Positions 5,908-13,420 of a stretch of 17,464 nt of DNA are shown one piece after another. The notes beneath the pieces are model-generated. The model searched no databases, had not been told where the DNA came from, and saw only the letters and a program-made list of their open reading frames with translations. Made by a program: the position numbers and the translations under genes. The stretch lies in contig CAYNPY010000076.1 in assembly GCA_964399195.1 (NCBI GenBank), positions 1 through 17,464 on the forward strand. Reading direction: 5' to 3'. The first letter of the stretch is position 1, and the number at the start of each line of letters is the position of its first letter. The DNA comes from CAINDZ01 sp964399195. GTDB lineage: Bacteria; Krumholzibacteriota; Krumholzibacteriia; LZORAL124-64-63.

Positions 5908-8628
5908 TCAACCGGGTCCCAGGGTCACCGCGACGACGCGCTCTTCCCGCAGATACCGCGCCGCGGCCTCGAGCAGGACCGCCGGCGTGCAGGCGCCGAT
6001 GGCCGCGACCAGCTCGTCGTGGTCGTTCGCGTCGCGCCCGTACATGACGTCGCGCTGGGCGCGCGCCACGCGCGCCGAGTTGGCCTGGCCGCCGATCAGC
6101 AGCGCGCCCAGGAGTTCGGTCCGGGCGCGTTCCCATTCGTCCCCGGGCACCGCGGCGCCCGCGACCGCCAGCAGCTCCGCCAGCAGGGCTTCGCGCGCGG
6201 CGTCCGCCGTCGCCGGAGCGGTCAGGACGTACCCGACCAGAAGGCCCTGCCCGAAGCCGGACGAGGTCACCAGCCCGGCGTTGTAGCAGAGCGAGCGCCG
6301 GTTGCGCAGCTGCTCGAACAGGCGCCCGCTCTGGCCGCCCATGATCTGCCGGAGCATCAGGAGCGGGATGCGGTCGCTGTCCTCGGTGGGCGGGCCGGGC
6401 CAGCCCAGCAGGACCACGGCCTGGTTCTGCTCGCGCGTCAGCCGCTCGTGGACGGGTCCGGCCGTCCCCGCCGGCGGTCCCGGCGGAGGGGGCGGCGGGA
6501 CGGCGGCCGGCAGGCGGGCGACCAGGCGCTCGCAGGCCTCCCGCAGACGGTCCGGCTCGAGGTCGCCCGACGCGGTGATCTGGAGACGGCCGGCGCACCA
6601 GGCGGCCCGGTGGCGGCGGGCCACCCGCTCGGGCGTGATGGCGGCCAGGCTGGCTTCGGTGCCCGGCAGCGCGCGCCCGTAGGGGTGGTCGCTGTAGAGC
6701 AGGGCGCGCAGCCGCAGCATGGCCGCCTGCAGGGGATTGTCGCCGATGCCGGCCAGCGCCTGCAGCGCGAGCCGCCGCTCCTGCTCGATCTCCGTCGGCA
6801 GGAATGTGGGCGCCAGGATCGCGTCGGCCAGCCGGTCGAGCGCCGGATCCAGCCGATCGGCCAGCGCGGTCAGGAACAGGCCCCCGTAGTCGCGGTCGAC
6901 GACCGGCGAGAGCGCGGCGCCCTCGTCCTCGACCTGGCGGCTGAACTCGGCCGCCGCAAGGCCCGCCGCTCCCCGCAGCAGCGCCTGGTGGGTCAGGGCG
7001 CCGAGGCCGGCGTCGTCGGCCGTTTCGCCGGCGGCCCCGCCGCGCACGGCCACGGCCAGGGCGACGACCGGCACCGAACGGTCGACCCGGCAGTGCAGCG
7101 AACTGCCGTCCGCCAGCCGCGAACTCACGAACGAGGCGGCGGCGGGAGCGGGTCGCGGCGCGGCCGCCTTCGCGCCTCCTGCCTGCCCGGCCTCGCGCTT
7201 GCCGGCCGCCGGCCGCTGCGCCACGGCCGGTTCCGGCAGCACGTCCGCCAGCATCCCGGCCAGGCGTCCGGCGTCGGCGGGCAGGCCGGCGGCCTCGAGG
7301 TCGGTCCCTTGCGGCACGTAGAGCACCAGCGCCAGATTGCCGGCCCGGAAGACCTCGGCCGCATACGATGCGACGTCGGCGGCCGTGACCGCGGCGACGC
7401 GGGCCGGGAACGAGAACGCCGCCGGCAGGTCCCCGTCCAGGGCATGGTGGCCGAGCGAAGCCGCCTGCCCCTGCACGGTCTCCAGCCCGAACAGGTGGGA
7501 CCGCGCCGTGCGCCGCGCGGCGCGGGCCAGTTCGTCGGCCGTGCAGCCGCCCTCGCCCGGCGCGCGGCTGAGCTCGCCGAGCAGGCGCGCGCACTCGCGC
7601 ACCGCGCCGGCGAGCCTGTCGACCGAGGTTTCCAGGTCCACCAGCACCACGCCTTCGCGCGGGCCGGTCTCGGTCATGACCGTGAACTCATCGACGAGCT
7701 TGAGCTCTTCCTGCAGCCGGCGATAGAGCCGGCAGCTGCGCCCGTCGTTGAGCACGCGCTGGCAGACGGCCAGCACCGGGTCCAGGCCGGCGTCGTCGCC
7801 CGGGGCGGGGAAGACGAATTTCGCGTAAGCCTTCTTGAGGTCGCCGCGCTCGACACGCAGGCGGGGCGCCGAACGCCGGGGCTCGACCGGCGGCGCGACG
7901 ACCATGGCCGCCTCGTCGCCCGCCGCCGGCGCCGCGGCGCTGCCGGCGTCGTCGAAGGCCGCCGCCAGCCGGGCGAAGGCGTCCGCGGGATCCACGTCGC
8001 CGGCGATGACCGCGACCATGTTGTCCGGCCGGTACGCCGACCGCCAGTAGCGGAGGATGTCCTCGCGCGGGCAGGCGAGCAGGCGCTCGTCCCGGCCGCC
8101 GATCGGGTGCCGGTAAGGGCTGCGGTCGAACGCCAGCTCCAGCCCCCAGCGCCAGGTCACGCCGAAGCCGAAGGGGATGTCGTCGTACATGTGGTTCTCG
8201 TGGACCAGAACCTGGCGTTCGGCGTCGAGCGACGCCTCGTCGAAGCGCGAATGGAGCAGCGCATCGCCCAGCACGTCGATGGCCACCGGCAGCCGGTCCG
8301 CCGGCACCGTGATGTGGTAGTTGGTCGTCTCGTAACCCGTCCCGGCGTTGGCCGAGCCGCCGGCGGCGGCGACCTCGAGGGCGAAGTCGCGCTCGCCCCG
8401 CCGGCGCGTGCCCTTGAAGAGCATGTGCTCGATGCCGTGCGACCAGCCGCGGAGCGCCTCCGGCTCGCGGTTCGAACCGGCGCCGACCCACACGTTGCAG
8501 ACCGCGACCGGGCTGCGCGCGTCGCGTCTGACGATGACGCGCAGGCCGCCCGGAGTGCGGCCGGTGAACAGGCCGTCGGCCAGGGGAGAGGGGGCCAGGG
8601 TCCCGGCGGGGAACGTGTCGGCGTCCAT
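5908..8628 (-). CDS. M16 family zinc metallopeptidase, two-domain (pitrilysin-like)
   Basis: A 906-residue inverzincin peptidase with both M16 halves in one chain. The active half has WSHGIEHMLFKGT: zinc ligands His64 and His68, catalytic Glu67, and the third ligand Glu144 (VHENHMYDD) exactly 76 residues after His68, as the HxxEH-x74-76-E rule predicts. An Ala/Pro/Gly-rich linker (about residues 470-498) joins the second half, which carries the substrate-binding Arg/Tyr pair in LFEQLRNRRSLCY (Arg775, Tyr782) and has no HxxEH of its own. A proline run lies shortly before that. No signal peptide is visible, so a cytosolic oligopeptidase or processing role is likely. The ATG at 8628 has an AAGGA SD; the frame is open upstream across the methyltransferase gene but is not coding there. 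It is convergent with the cupin gene and divergent from the methyltransferase. Confidence 0.93.
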   Translation of the reverse strand: MDADTFPAGTLAPSPLADGLFTGRTPGGLRVIVRRDARSPVAVCNVWVGAGSNREPEALRGWSHGIEHMLFKGTRRRGERDFALEVAAAGGSANAGTGYETTNYHITVPADRLPVAIDVLGDALLHSRFDEASLDAERQVLVHENHMYDDIPFGFGVTWRWGLELAFDRSPYRHPIGGRDERLLACPREDILRYWRSAYRPDNMVAVIAGDVDPADAFARLAAAFDDAGSAAAPAAGDEAAMVVAPPVEPRRSAPRLRVERGDLKKAYAKFVFPAPGDDAGLDPVLAVCQRVLNDGRSCRLYRRLQEELKLVDEFTVMTETGPREGVVLVDLETSVDRLAGAVRECARLLGELSRAPGEGGCTADELARAARRTARSHLFGLETVQGQAASLGHHALDGDLPAAFSFPARVAAVTAADVASYAAEVFRAGNLALVLYVPQGTDLEAAGLPADAGRLAGMLADVLPEPAVAQRPAAGKREAGQAGGAKAAAPRPAPAAASFVSSRLADGSSLHCRVDRSVPVVALAVAVRGGAAGETADDAGLGALTHQALLRGAAGLAAAEFSRQVEDEGAALSPVVDRDYGGLFLTALADRLDPALDRLADAILAPTFLPTEIEQERRLALQALAGIGDNPLQAAMLRLRALLYSDHPYGRALPGTEASLAAITPERVARRHRAAWCAGRLQITASGDLEPDRLREACERLVARLPAAVPPPPPPGPPAGTAGPVHERLTREQNQAVVLLGWPGPPTEDSDRIPLLMLRQIMGGQSGRLFEQLRNRRSLCYNAGLVTSSGFGQGLLVGYVLTAPATADAAREALLAELLAVAGAAVPGDEWERARTELLGALLIGGQANSARVARAQRDVMYGRDANDHDELVAAIGACTPAVLLEAAARYLREERVVAVTLGPG

Positions 8629-8793
8629 GGGGGTCCTTTCCGGTTGCGGTGGCGTCGGCACAGGCCCGATTATCGGCGGCCACGGCGGCGCGTCCACTGC
8701 TGATCGCGCCGGCGGTGGCGGTCGCCGGCCGCCGGGACGACCTTGCCGGGCGCGGCGGCCGCGCCCGCGCCGCCGCCCACAGGAGGAATTCCG

Positions 8794-9453
8794 ATGTCCC
8801 CGGCCGAGAACTCTGGCTACTACGGCCACCCGCGACGGGAGATGGAGCCGTTCGTGCCGCCGGAGGCCGCGGCGGTGCTGGACGTGGGCTGCGGGGCCGG
8901 GGCCTTTGCGGCCACGCTCCGCGGCGCGCGCCCCGGCCGGCGGCTGGAGATCTGGGGCCTGGAACTGGCGCCGGAGGCGGCCGCGCTGGCCCGCCGGACC
9001 CTCGACCAGGTGCTGGTGGGCGATGCCGTCGCGCTCGCGGCCGGGCTGCCGGCGGCGCGCTTCGACTGCGTCGTGCTCAACGACGTGCTCGAGCACCTGG
9101 CCGAGCCGGGGCCGCTGCTGCGCCAGGCGCGGCGCGTCCTGCGGCCGGGCGGGGCGCTGGTCGCCTCGCTGCCGAACGTGCGCTACTTCTTCAACGTCTG
9201 GGACCTGGCCGTGCGCGGGCGCTGGGACTACGTCGATGAGGGCATTCTCGACCGCACGCACCTGCGCTTCTACACCCGCAGCAGCCTGCGCCGGCTGCTG
9301 GAGGACGAGGGCTTCCTCGTGGAGCGGATGCAGGGCATCAACCCGACGGGCTCGCTGAAGTTCAGGCTCTTCAACCTGGCGACGTTCGGGCGCTGCGCCG
9401 ACATGCGCTGGCTGCAGTTCGCCTGCGTGGCGACGCCGAGGGAGGATGCATGA
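8794..9453 (+). CDS. class I SAM-dependent methyltransferase
   Basis: A 219-residue Rossmann-fold methyltransferase. Motif I is VLDVGCGAG (residues 28-36), followed by the acidic strand end WGLELAPE and FDCVVLNDVLEHLAEP (motif IV), LRPGGALVASLPNV, and YVDEGILDRTHLRFYTRSSL, a signature common in methyltransferases of surface-polysaccharide loci. The start is fixed by AGGAGG at 8781-8786, seven bases before ATG 8794; an upstream start at 8743 would only add a Pro/Ala-rich stretch. Its TGA stop overlaps the start of the polysaccharide deacetylase (ATGA at 9450-9453), so the two are translationally coupled and probably act on the same glycan. The acceptor is unknown. Confidence 0.88.
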   Translation: MSPAENSGYYGHPRREMEPFVPPEAAAVLDVGCGAGAFAATLRGARPGRRLEIWGLELAPEAAALARRTLDQVLVGDAVALAAGLPAARFDCVVLNDVLEHLAEPGPLLRQARRVLRPGGALVASLPNVRYFFNVWDLAVRGRWDYVDEGILDRTHLRFYTRSSLRRLLEDEGFLVERMQGINPTGSLKFRLFNLATFGRCADMRWLQFACVATPREDA

Positions 9454-9473
9454 GCGCGCACGCGGACGCCGCG
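9419..9473. repeat. left copy of a 55-base direct duplicate flanking the assembly gap
   Basis: The 55 bases before the N-run are identical to the 55 bases after it (9574-9628). They hold the end of the methyltransferase, its SD-like GGGAGG and the first eight codons of the deacetylase. This is best read as unresolved contig overlap, not a biological repeat. Confidence 0.95.
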
Positions 9474-9573
9474 NNNNNNNNNNNNNNNNNNNNNNNNNNN
9501 NNNNNNNNNNNNNNNNNNNNNNNNNNNNNNNNNNNNNNNNNNNNNNNNNNNNNNNNNNNNNNNNNNNNNNNNN
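9474..9573. other. assembly gap (100 N)
   Basis: Exactly 100 unknown bases, the conventional filler for a scaffold gap of unknown size. Because the flanks repeat the same 55 bases, the two contigs most likely overlap there and no sequence is missing. Confidence 0.98.
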
Positions 9574-9628
9574 TCGCCTGCGTGGCGACGCCGAGGGAGG
9601 ATGCATGAGCGCGCACGCGGACGCCGCG
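9574..9628. repeat. right copy of the 55-base duplicate flanking the gap
   Basis: Identical to 9419-9473. It carries the deacetylase start codon used below (ATG 9605), equivalent to ATG 9450 in the left copy. Confidence 0.95.
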
Positions 9629-10525
9629 CCGACGCGCGAAGCGCCGACGATCGTCACGATCGACGTCGAGGAGTGGTTCCACGGGCACAATTACCTCGAT
9701 CACGTGCCGCCGGAGACGTGGGCCGCGCAGGACCTGCGCGTCGAACGCGGCACGGCGCGCTGTCTCGACCTGCTGGACCGCCACGACGTCAAGGCCACCT
9801 TCTTCGTGCTGGGCTGGACGGCTGAGCGGTTCCCCGACCTGGTGCGCGAGATCGCGAGGCGCGGCCACGAGGTGGGCTGCCACAGCTACGGCCACCCCGA
9901 GGTCTTCCACCTGTCGCGCGACGAGTTCCGCGCCGACTCCGAACGGGCGCTCGCGGCGCTGGCCCGGGCCGGCGTCGAGAAGCCGGCAGGCTACCGGGCG
10001 CCGAGCTTCAGCCTCACGCCGCCGGTCCATTCCTACCTGCGGATCCTGGCGGAACTGGGCTTCCGCTACGACTGCTCGCTCTTCCCGGTGCGCCACCCGC
10101 GGTACGGGCAGCCGGACTCGCCGCGCACGCCGTTCGTGTTGGGGCCGGAGCCGGACGGCCTGGTCGTGATCCCGATGCCGACCTGGCGCTGTCTGGGCGG
10201 CAACGTGCCGTTTTCCGGCGGCGGCTATCTGCGGCTTCTGCCGTGGCCGGCGTTCCGGTTCCTGCGGGCGCGGGCCCGGTCGCAGGGCGTGCCGGCCATC
10301 ATCTACCTGCACCCGTGGGAGATGGACGACTACCGGCCCCGGGCGCGGCTGTCCCCGCTGATGCGCCTGCGCTCCCAGGGCCGGCAGGACTCCATGCCGG
10401 TCAAGCTGGAGCGCATCCTGAGCGACGGCCCGTTCCTGACGCTCGGCGAGCACGCGCGGCGCCTGCGCGCCTCCGGCCGCCTGCCCATGCGCGAGGCCGG
10501 CGCGATCGCCTCGGGCCGGCGCTGA
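9605..10525 (+). CDS. polysaccharide deacetylase, PEP-CTERM/XrtA-locus type
   Basis: A 306-residue NodB-fold (carbohydrate esterase 4) enzyme that would remove acetyl groups from a polysaccharide. It matches the subfamily found in PEP-CTERM/exosortase exopolysaccharide loci: TIDVEEWFHGHN (Asp20, at the start), CHSYGHPEV (metal ligands His93, His97), GYRAPSFSLT (Arg131), YDCSLFPVRHPRYG, a GGGYLRLLP stretch, and IIYLHPWEMDDYRPR (His236) leading into the DUF3473-like tail. No signal peptide is seen, as is usual in this subfamily. The true start is the ATG overlapping the methyltransferase stop; the assembly shows it twice because of the gap. A 13-bp terminator-like hairpin follows the gene. No exosortase, PEP-CTERM substrate or glycan polymerase is in the window. 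Confidence 0.9.
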   Translation: MSAHADAAPTREAPTIVTIDVEEWFHGHNYLDHVPPETWAAQDLRVERGTARCLDLLDRHDVKATFFVLGWTAERFPDLVREIARRGHEVGCHSYGHPEVFHLSRDEFRADSERALAALARAGVEKPAGYRAPSFSLTPPVHSYLRILAELGFRYDCSLFPVRHPRYGQPDSPRTPFVLGPEPDGLVVIPMPTWRCLGGNVPFSGGGYLRLLPWPAFRFLRARARSQGVPAIIYLHPWEMDDYRPRARLSPLMRLRSQGRQDSMPVKLERILSDGPFLTLGEHARRLRASGRLPMREAGAIASGRR

Positions 10526-10575
10526 CCACCGACTCCGTTCGCGGCGGGCGCCCCGCCCGCGGCGCCCGGACATGA

Positions 10576-10606
10576 AGCGGCGGGCCTGCGCCACAGGCCC
10601 GCCGCT
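10576..10606 (+). terminator. hairpin terminator after the deacetylase gene
   Basis: AGCGGCGGGCCTG (10576-10588), loop CGCCA, and CAGGCCCGCCGCT (10594-10606) form a perfect 13-bp stem, followed by a pyrimidine-rich CCTCTCCC and no true T-run. It lies 50 bases after the stop codon. Confidence 0.62.
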
Positions 10607-10680
10607 CCTCTCCCGGCATGTCGCTCGCTCGCCACTCGCCCTGCCGTCGTGATCGCGCTCGTCGCTCTTCGCCCGTCTTG

Positions 10681-10735
10681 CCGTCGCCCGTCTCGCCGTC
10701 GCCCGTCTCGCCGTCGCCCGTCTCGCCGTCGCCCG
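10681..10735. repeat. 15-bp tandem repeat (minisatellite)
   Basis: Three exact copies of CCGTCGCCCGTCTCG (10681-10725) and a fourth that matches for its first ten bases (10726-10735). A degenerate copy precedes them (10666-10680, ending CGCCCGTCTTG). The array ends about ten bases before the predicted -35 of galT. Confidence 0.92.
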
Positions 10736-10744
10736 TGGTCTCGG

Positions 10745-10773
10745 TTGGTTCGATCTCCGATGTGGTGTACGAT
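10745..10773 (+). promoter_or_regulatory. putative promoter of the galT-glgA operon
   Basis: TTGGTT at 10745-10750, a 17-base spacer and TACGAT at 10768-10773, about 60 bases before the galT start. Each box is a partial match, but spacing and position are right. Confidence 0.42.
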
Positions 10774-10818
10774 ACGCGCCGCCGGCGCGGAGGTTCCCGG
10801 CGCCGCCGCATTTTTTTC

Positions 10819-10825
10819 GGAAGGA
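10819..10825 (+). promoter_or_regulatory. ribosome-binding site deciding the galT start
   Basis: GGAAGGA is seven bases before TTG 10833 and thirteen before ATG 10839. The spacing favours the TTG. A run of seven T (10811-10817) lies directly upstream and may keep the site unpaired. Confidence 0.55.
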
Positions 10826-10832
10826 TCCGCGA

Positions 10833-11927
10833 TTGTCGATGCTCCGCCAGGATCCCCTGACCGGCCGCTGGGTCATCATCGCCGCGGGGCGCTCCGGACG
10901 CCCCAACCAGTTCCCTCTGCTGCAGCGCGGGGCGGCCGCCGAAGGCCCGTGCCCGTTCTGCCCGGGCCACGAGTCCGAGACGACCGCCGAGGTCCTGGCC
11001 CGCGGGCGCCCGCCGGGCGCCGCGGCGAACGGGCCCGGCTGGCGGCTGCGGGTGTTCCCGAACCTCTACCCGGCCGTCACCGCCGGCGACCGGGCGGCGA
11101 CGGCCCTGCCGCCACCGGCTGCGCCCCCGGTCCCGGCGGAACTGTTCGTCGCCTGCGAGGCGCGCGGCCGCCACGAGGTGGTGGTCTACTCGCCCGACCA
11201 TGCGGCCAGCCTGGCCACGCTGGAGCCGGAATCGCTGCGGGAGGTGCTCGCTGTGGTCAGGGACCGCGTCGAGGATTTCCGCGCCGAACCGGGCGTGCGC
11301 TTCGTCGCGCCGTTCTGCAATCACGGACCGGAAGCCGGCGCCACGTTGACCCATCCGCACCTGCAGATCATCGGTACGCCGCGCGCGCCGCTCCTGACCG
11401 TCGAGAAGCTCGCCCGCCAGCGCCGGTGGGCGGACGAGCACGGGGGCTGCCTGGTGTGCGCACTGCTCGGTGCCGAGCGCGAGGCGGGGCAGCGGCTGAT
11501 CGCGGCCGACGACCACTGGGTCGCGCTGGCGCCCTGGGCCAGCCGCTTCCCTTGGGAGGTCCTGCTGGCGCCCGTCCGCCACGCGCCGTGCGCGCTGGCC
11601 GGCGACGAGCGGGCGCTGGACTCGCTGGCCGGACTGCTCTCGACCGTGCTGCGCGCACTGCGGCGGCAGCACGGGGACCTGTCGCACAACGTGGTCTTCC
11701 ACCTGGCGCCGCAGCCGGCAGGCGCCGACGGCCACGCCGATGCCGACCTGGACCGGCTGCGGCCCGTCCCGGCGGCCCTGTGGCACGCGCACGTCGAGAT
11801 CCTGCCCCGCCTGAGCCGGCTGGCCGGCTTCGAGGCGGGAACCGGCTATGCCATCAACGCGACCCCGCCGGAGGAAGCCGCCGCGCGCCTCCGGCAGTTG
11901 CTCGCAGAGACCGGAGGTTCCGCATGA
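10833..11927 (+). CDS. galT: galactose-1-phosphate uridylyltransferase-like nucleotidylyltransferase
   Basis: A 364-residue HIT-superfamily protein of the GalT branch, which swaps a nucleoside monophosphate between a hexose-1-phosphate and a nucleotide sugar through a covalent His-NMP. Typical features: LRQDPLTGRWVIIA at the start; zinc site CPFC (Cys40, Cys43), His114 (GRHEVVV) and His174; nucleophile His176 in GATLTHPHLQ; FPNLYPAV; and a second-half HVEILPRLSR. A further CLVC pair is near residues 206-209. Classical GalT has HPHGQ; here it is HPHLQ, so UDP-galactose specificity should not be assumed, and an ADP-sugar activity is possible given the glgA/glgC context. The start is TTG 10833 or ATG 10839. 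The stop overlaps the glgA start as ATGA. Confidence 0.87.
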   Translation: MSMLRQDPLTGRWVIIAAGRSGRPNQFPLLQRGAAAEGPCPFCPGHESETTAEVLARGRPPGAAANGPGWRLRVFPNLYPAVTAGDRAATALPPPAAPPVPAELFVACEARGRHEVVVYSPDHAASLATLEPESLREVLAVVRDRVEDFRAEPGVRFVAPFCNHGPEAGATLTHPHLQIIGTPRAPLLTVEKLARQRRWADEHGGCLVCALLGAEREAGQRLIAADDHWVALAPWASRFPWEVLLAPVRHAPCALAGDERALDSLAGLLSTVLRALRRQHGDLSHNVVFHLAPQPAGADGHADADLDRLRPVPAALWHAHVEILPRLSRLAGFEAGTGYAINATPPEEAAARLRQLLAETGGSA

Positions 11928-13420
11928 ACGTCCTGATGGTGAGCGCGGAGTACGCGCCGCTGGTCAAGGTGGGCGGCCTGGCCGACGCGGTGGCGGGCCT
12001 GGCCGGCGCGTTGGCGGCGCGGGGGCACGACGTCCGCGTGGCCGTGCCCTGCTACGGAGCGACGGCGGCCGCGGCGCGCGACGCCGGTTACCGCCCGGCC
12101 GCCGGCCCGCCCGTGGCCGTGCGCGTCGGGCAGTCCTATCGGCGCGGGCGGTGGTGGGAGCGGGCGCGCGCCGGCCGTGGTCCGCGCCTGTACCTGCTGG
12201 AAGCGCCGGAAGTGTTCGACGGCGAGGTCTACGACCGGGCCGGCGGCGCCGCGCTCGCGCTCGAGCGCGCCGCGCTGCTGGCGCAGGCCGCCCTGCTGCT
12301 GCCGGGACGGCTGGGCTGGCCGGTCGACGTCGTCCACGCGCACGACGCGCATGCGGCGCTCGTCCCCCTGTGCCGGCGCCTGTGGTTCGGCGCCGATACG
12401 TTGCCCGGACCGGCGGCGACGGCGCTGACGATCCACAATCTCGCGCACCAGGAGATCCACACAGTCGAGGCCGCCGCCGCGGCGGGGCTGCCGGCCGCCA
12501 CGTTGGAGTTTCCGGGTCCGCTCGAGTTCCACGGTCGGGCCAACCTCATGAAAGGGGCGATCGTGACCGCGGACGCGGTCAACACCGTCAGCCCGTCGTA
12601 CGCGGCGGAGACCGTCGCGACCGAGGCCTTCGGCTGCGGCCTCCAGGGAGCGCTCGCCGCGCGGGGGGACGCCTACCGCGGCATCCTCAACGGGGCCGAC
12701 TACCGGGCCTGGAATCCGCGCACCGACCGGGCGCTGCCGGCGCCGTTCTCGACGGCGGCGCTGGACGGCCGCCGGAGCTGCCGGCTCGCGCTGCGCGCGG
12801 AACTCGGCCTGTCCGCGCTGTCGCCCGAGCGGCCGCTGTGCGGATTCGTCGGTCGGCTGGTGGCGCAGAAGGGCGTGGAACTGCTGCTGCCGCTGCTGGA
12901 ACGGCTGGCCGACGACGGCCTGGGCTTCGCGCTGCTGGGCTCGGGCGACGCCGCGCTGGAAGCGCGCCTGCGCGCACTGGCGGAGGCCCGGCCGGAGCGC
13001 ATCGCTTTCGTGCGCGGATTCGACGACGCGCTGGCGCGGCGCATCTACGGCGGCTGCGACCTGTTCCTGATGCCGAGCCTCTTCGAGCCGTGCGGCCTGG
13101 GCCAGATGTACGCGCTGCGCTACGGGGCGCCGCCGGTCGTGCGTCGCACGGGAGGACTGGCCGACACCGTGGTCGACGCCGGGCTGCCGGACGGCGACGG
13201 CTTCGTGTTCGAGGAGCCCCGCGCCGACGCGCTGCTGGCGGCGCTGCGCCGGGCCGAGGCGCTGTGGGCGGAACCGTCCGCGTGGTCGGCGCTGCAGCGA
13301 CGGGGCATGGGGCGCCGATTCGACTGGGCGCGCGCGGCCGCCGACTACGAGCGGATGTACAGCCGGGCCGGCGCGCGTCCGGGGCAGGACGCCGGAAAGG
13401 ACGAGCATGACGGGGTCTGA
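11924..13420 (+). CDS. glgA: glycogen synthase (ADP-glucose type, GT5)
   Basis: A 498-residue GT-B-fold enzyme that adds glucose from ADP-glucose to alpha-1,4-glucan. The N-terminal VSAEYAPLVKVGGLADAV holds the ADP-glucose-binding KxGGL (Lys15). VDVVHAHDAHA, LTIHNLAHQ and NTVSPSYAAE are standard GT5 motifs, and GFVGRLVAQKG opens the C-terminal domain. The catalytic region is LFEPCGLGQMYALRYG (Glu388, Cys390), followed by RRTGGLADTV. Length is normal. Start ATG overlaps the galT stop and has GGAGG six bases upstream. The 3' end overlaps the histidine kinase gene by 14 bases, so galT, glgA and the kinase are translationally coupled. The glgC partner is 2.3 kb downstream on the same strand; no branching enzyme is in the window. 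Confidence 0.94.
   Translation: MNVLMVSAEYAPLVKVGGLADAVAGLAGALAARGHDVRVAVPCYGATAAAARDAGYRPAAGPPVAVRVGQSYRRGRWWERARAGRGPRLYLLEAPEVFDGEVYDRAGGAALALERAALLAQAALLLPGRLGWPVDVVHAHDAHAALVPLCRRLWFGADTLPGPAATALTIHNLAHQEIHTVEAAAAAGLPAATLEFPGPLEFHGRANLMKGAIVTADAVNTVSPSYAAETVATEAFGCGLQGALAARGDAYRGILNGADYRAWNPRTDRALPAPFSTAALDGRRSCRLALRAELGLSALSPERPLCGFVGRLVAQKGVELLLPLLERLADDGLGFALLGSGDAALEARLRALAEARPERIAFVRGFDDALARRIYGGCDLFLMPSLFEPCGLGQMYALRYGAPPVVRRTGGLADTVVDAGLPDGDGFVFEEPRADALLAALRRAEALWAEPSAWSALQRRGMGRRFDWARAAADYERMYSRAGARPGQDAGKDEHDGV

Larger units (their letters stand above)
10526..10832. other. 307-base intergenic region
   Basis: No gene is supported here. It contains, in order, a terminator-like hairpin, a pyrimidine-rich degenerate TCGC/CGTC tract (about 10618-10680), a 15-bp tandem repeat, a promoter-like pair, a small GC hairpin and a run of seven T just before the ribosome site of galT. 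Confidence 0.8.

Noticed and set aside
6019..8703. 894-codon open frame on the plus strand opposite the M16 peptidase
   Set aside because: It is the antisense shadow of a recognised, full-length peptidase with intact catalytic motifs; its residues are Arg/Gly/Gln-rich with no family resemblance and it has no convincing ribosome site.
9446..9604. Deacetylase start upstream of the N-run
   Set aside because: The frame through the N-run has no meaning; ATG 9605 in the right copy of the duplicate gives the normal N-terminus and equals ATG 9450 after removing the artefact.
9419..9628. A real direct repeat, such as a mobile-element target or recombination site
   Set aside because: An exact 55-base identity abutting both sides of a 100-N filler is far better explained by contig overlap.
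10401..11792. Minus-strand frame in which the 15-bp repeat would encode a GDGET pentapeptide repeat
   Set aside because: The repeat length is a multiple of three, so any frame reads as a peptide repeat; the rest of the frame is antisense to galT and has no start site or homology.
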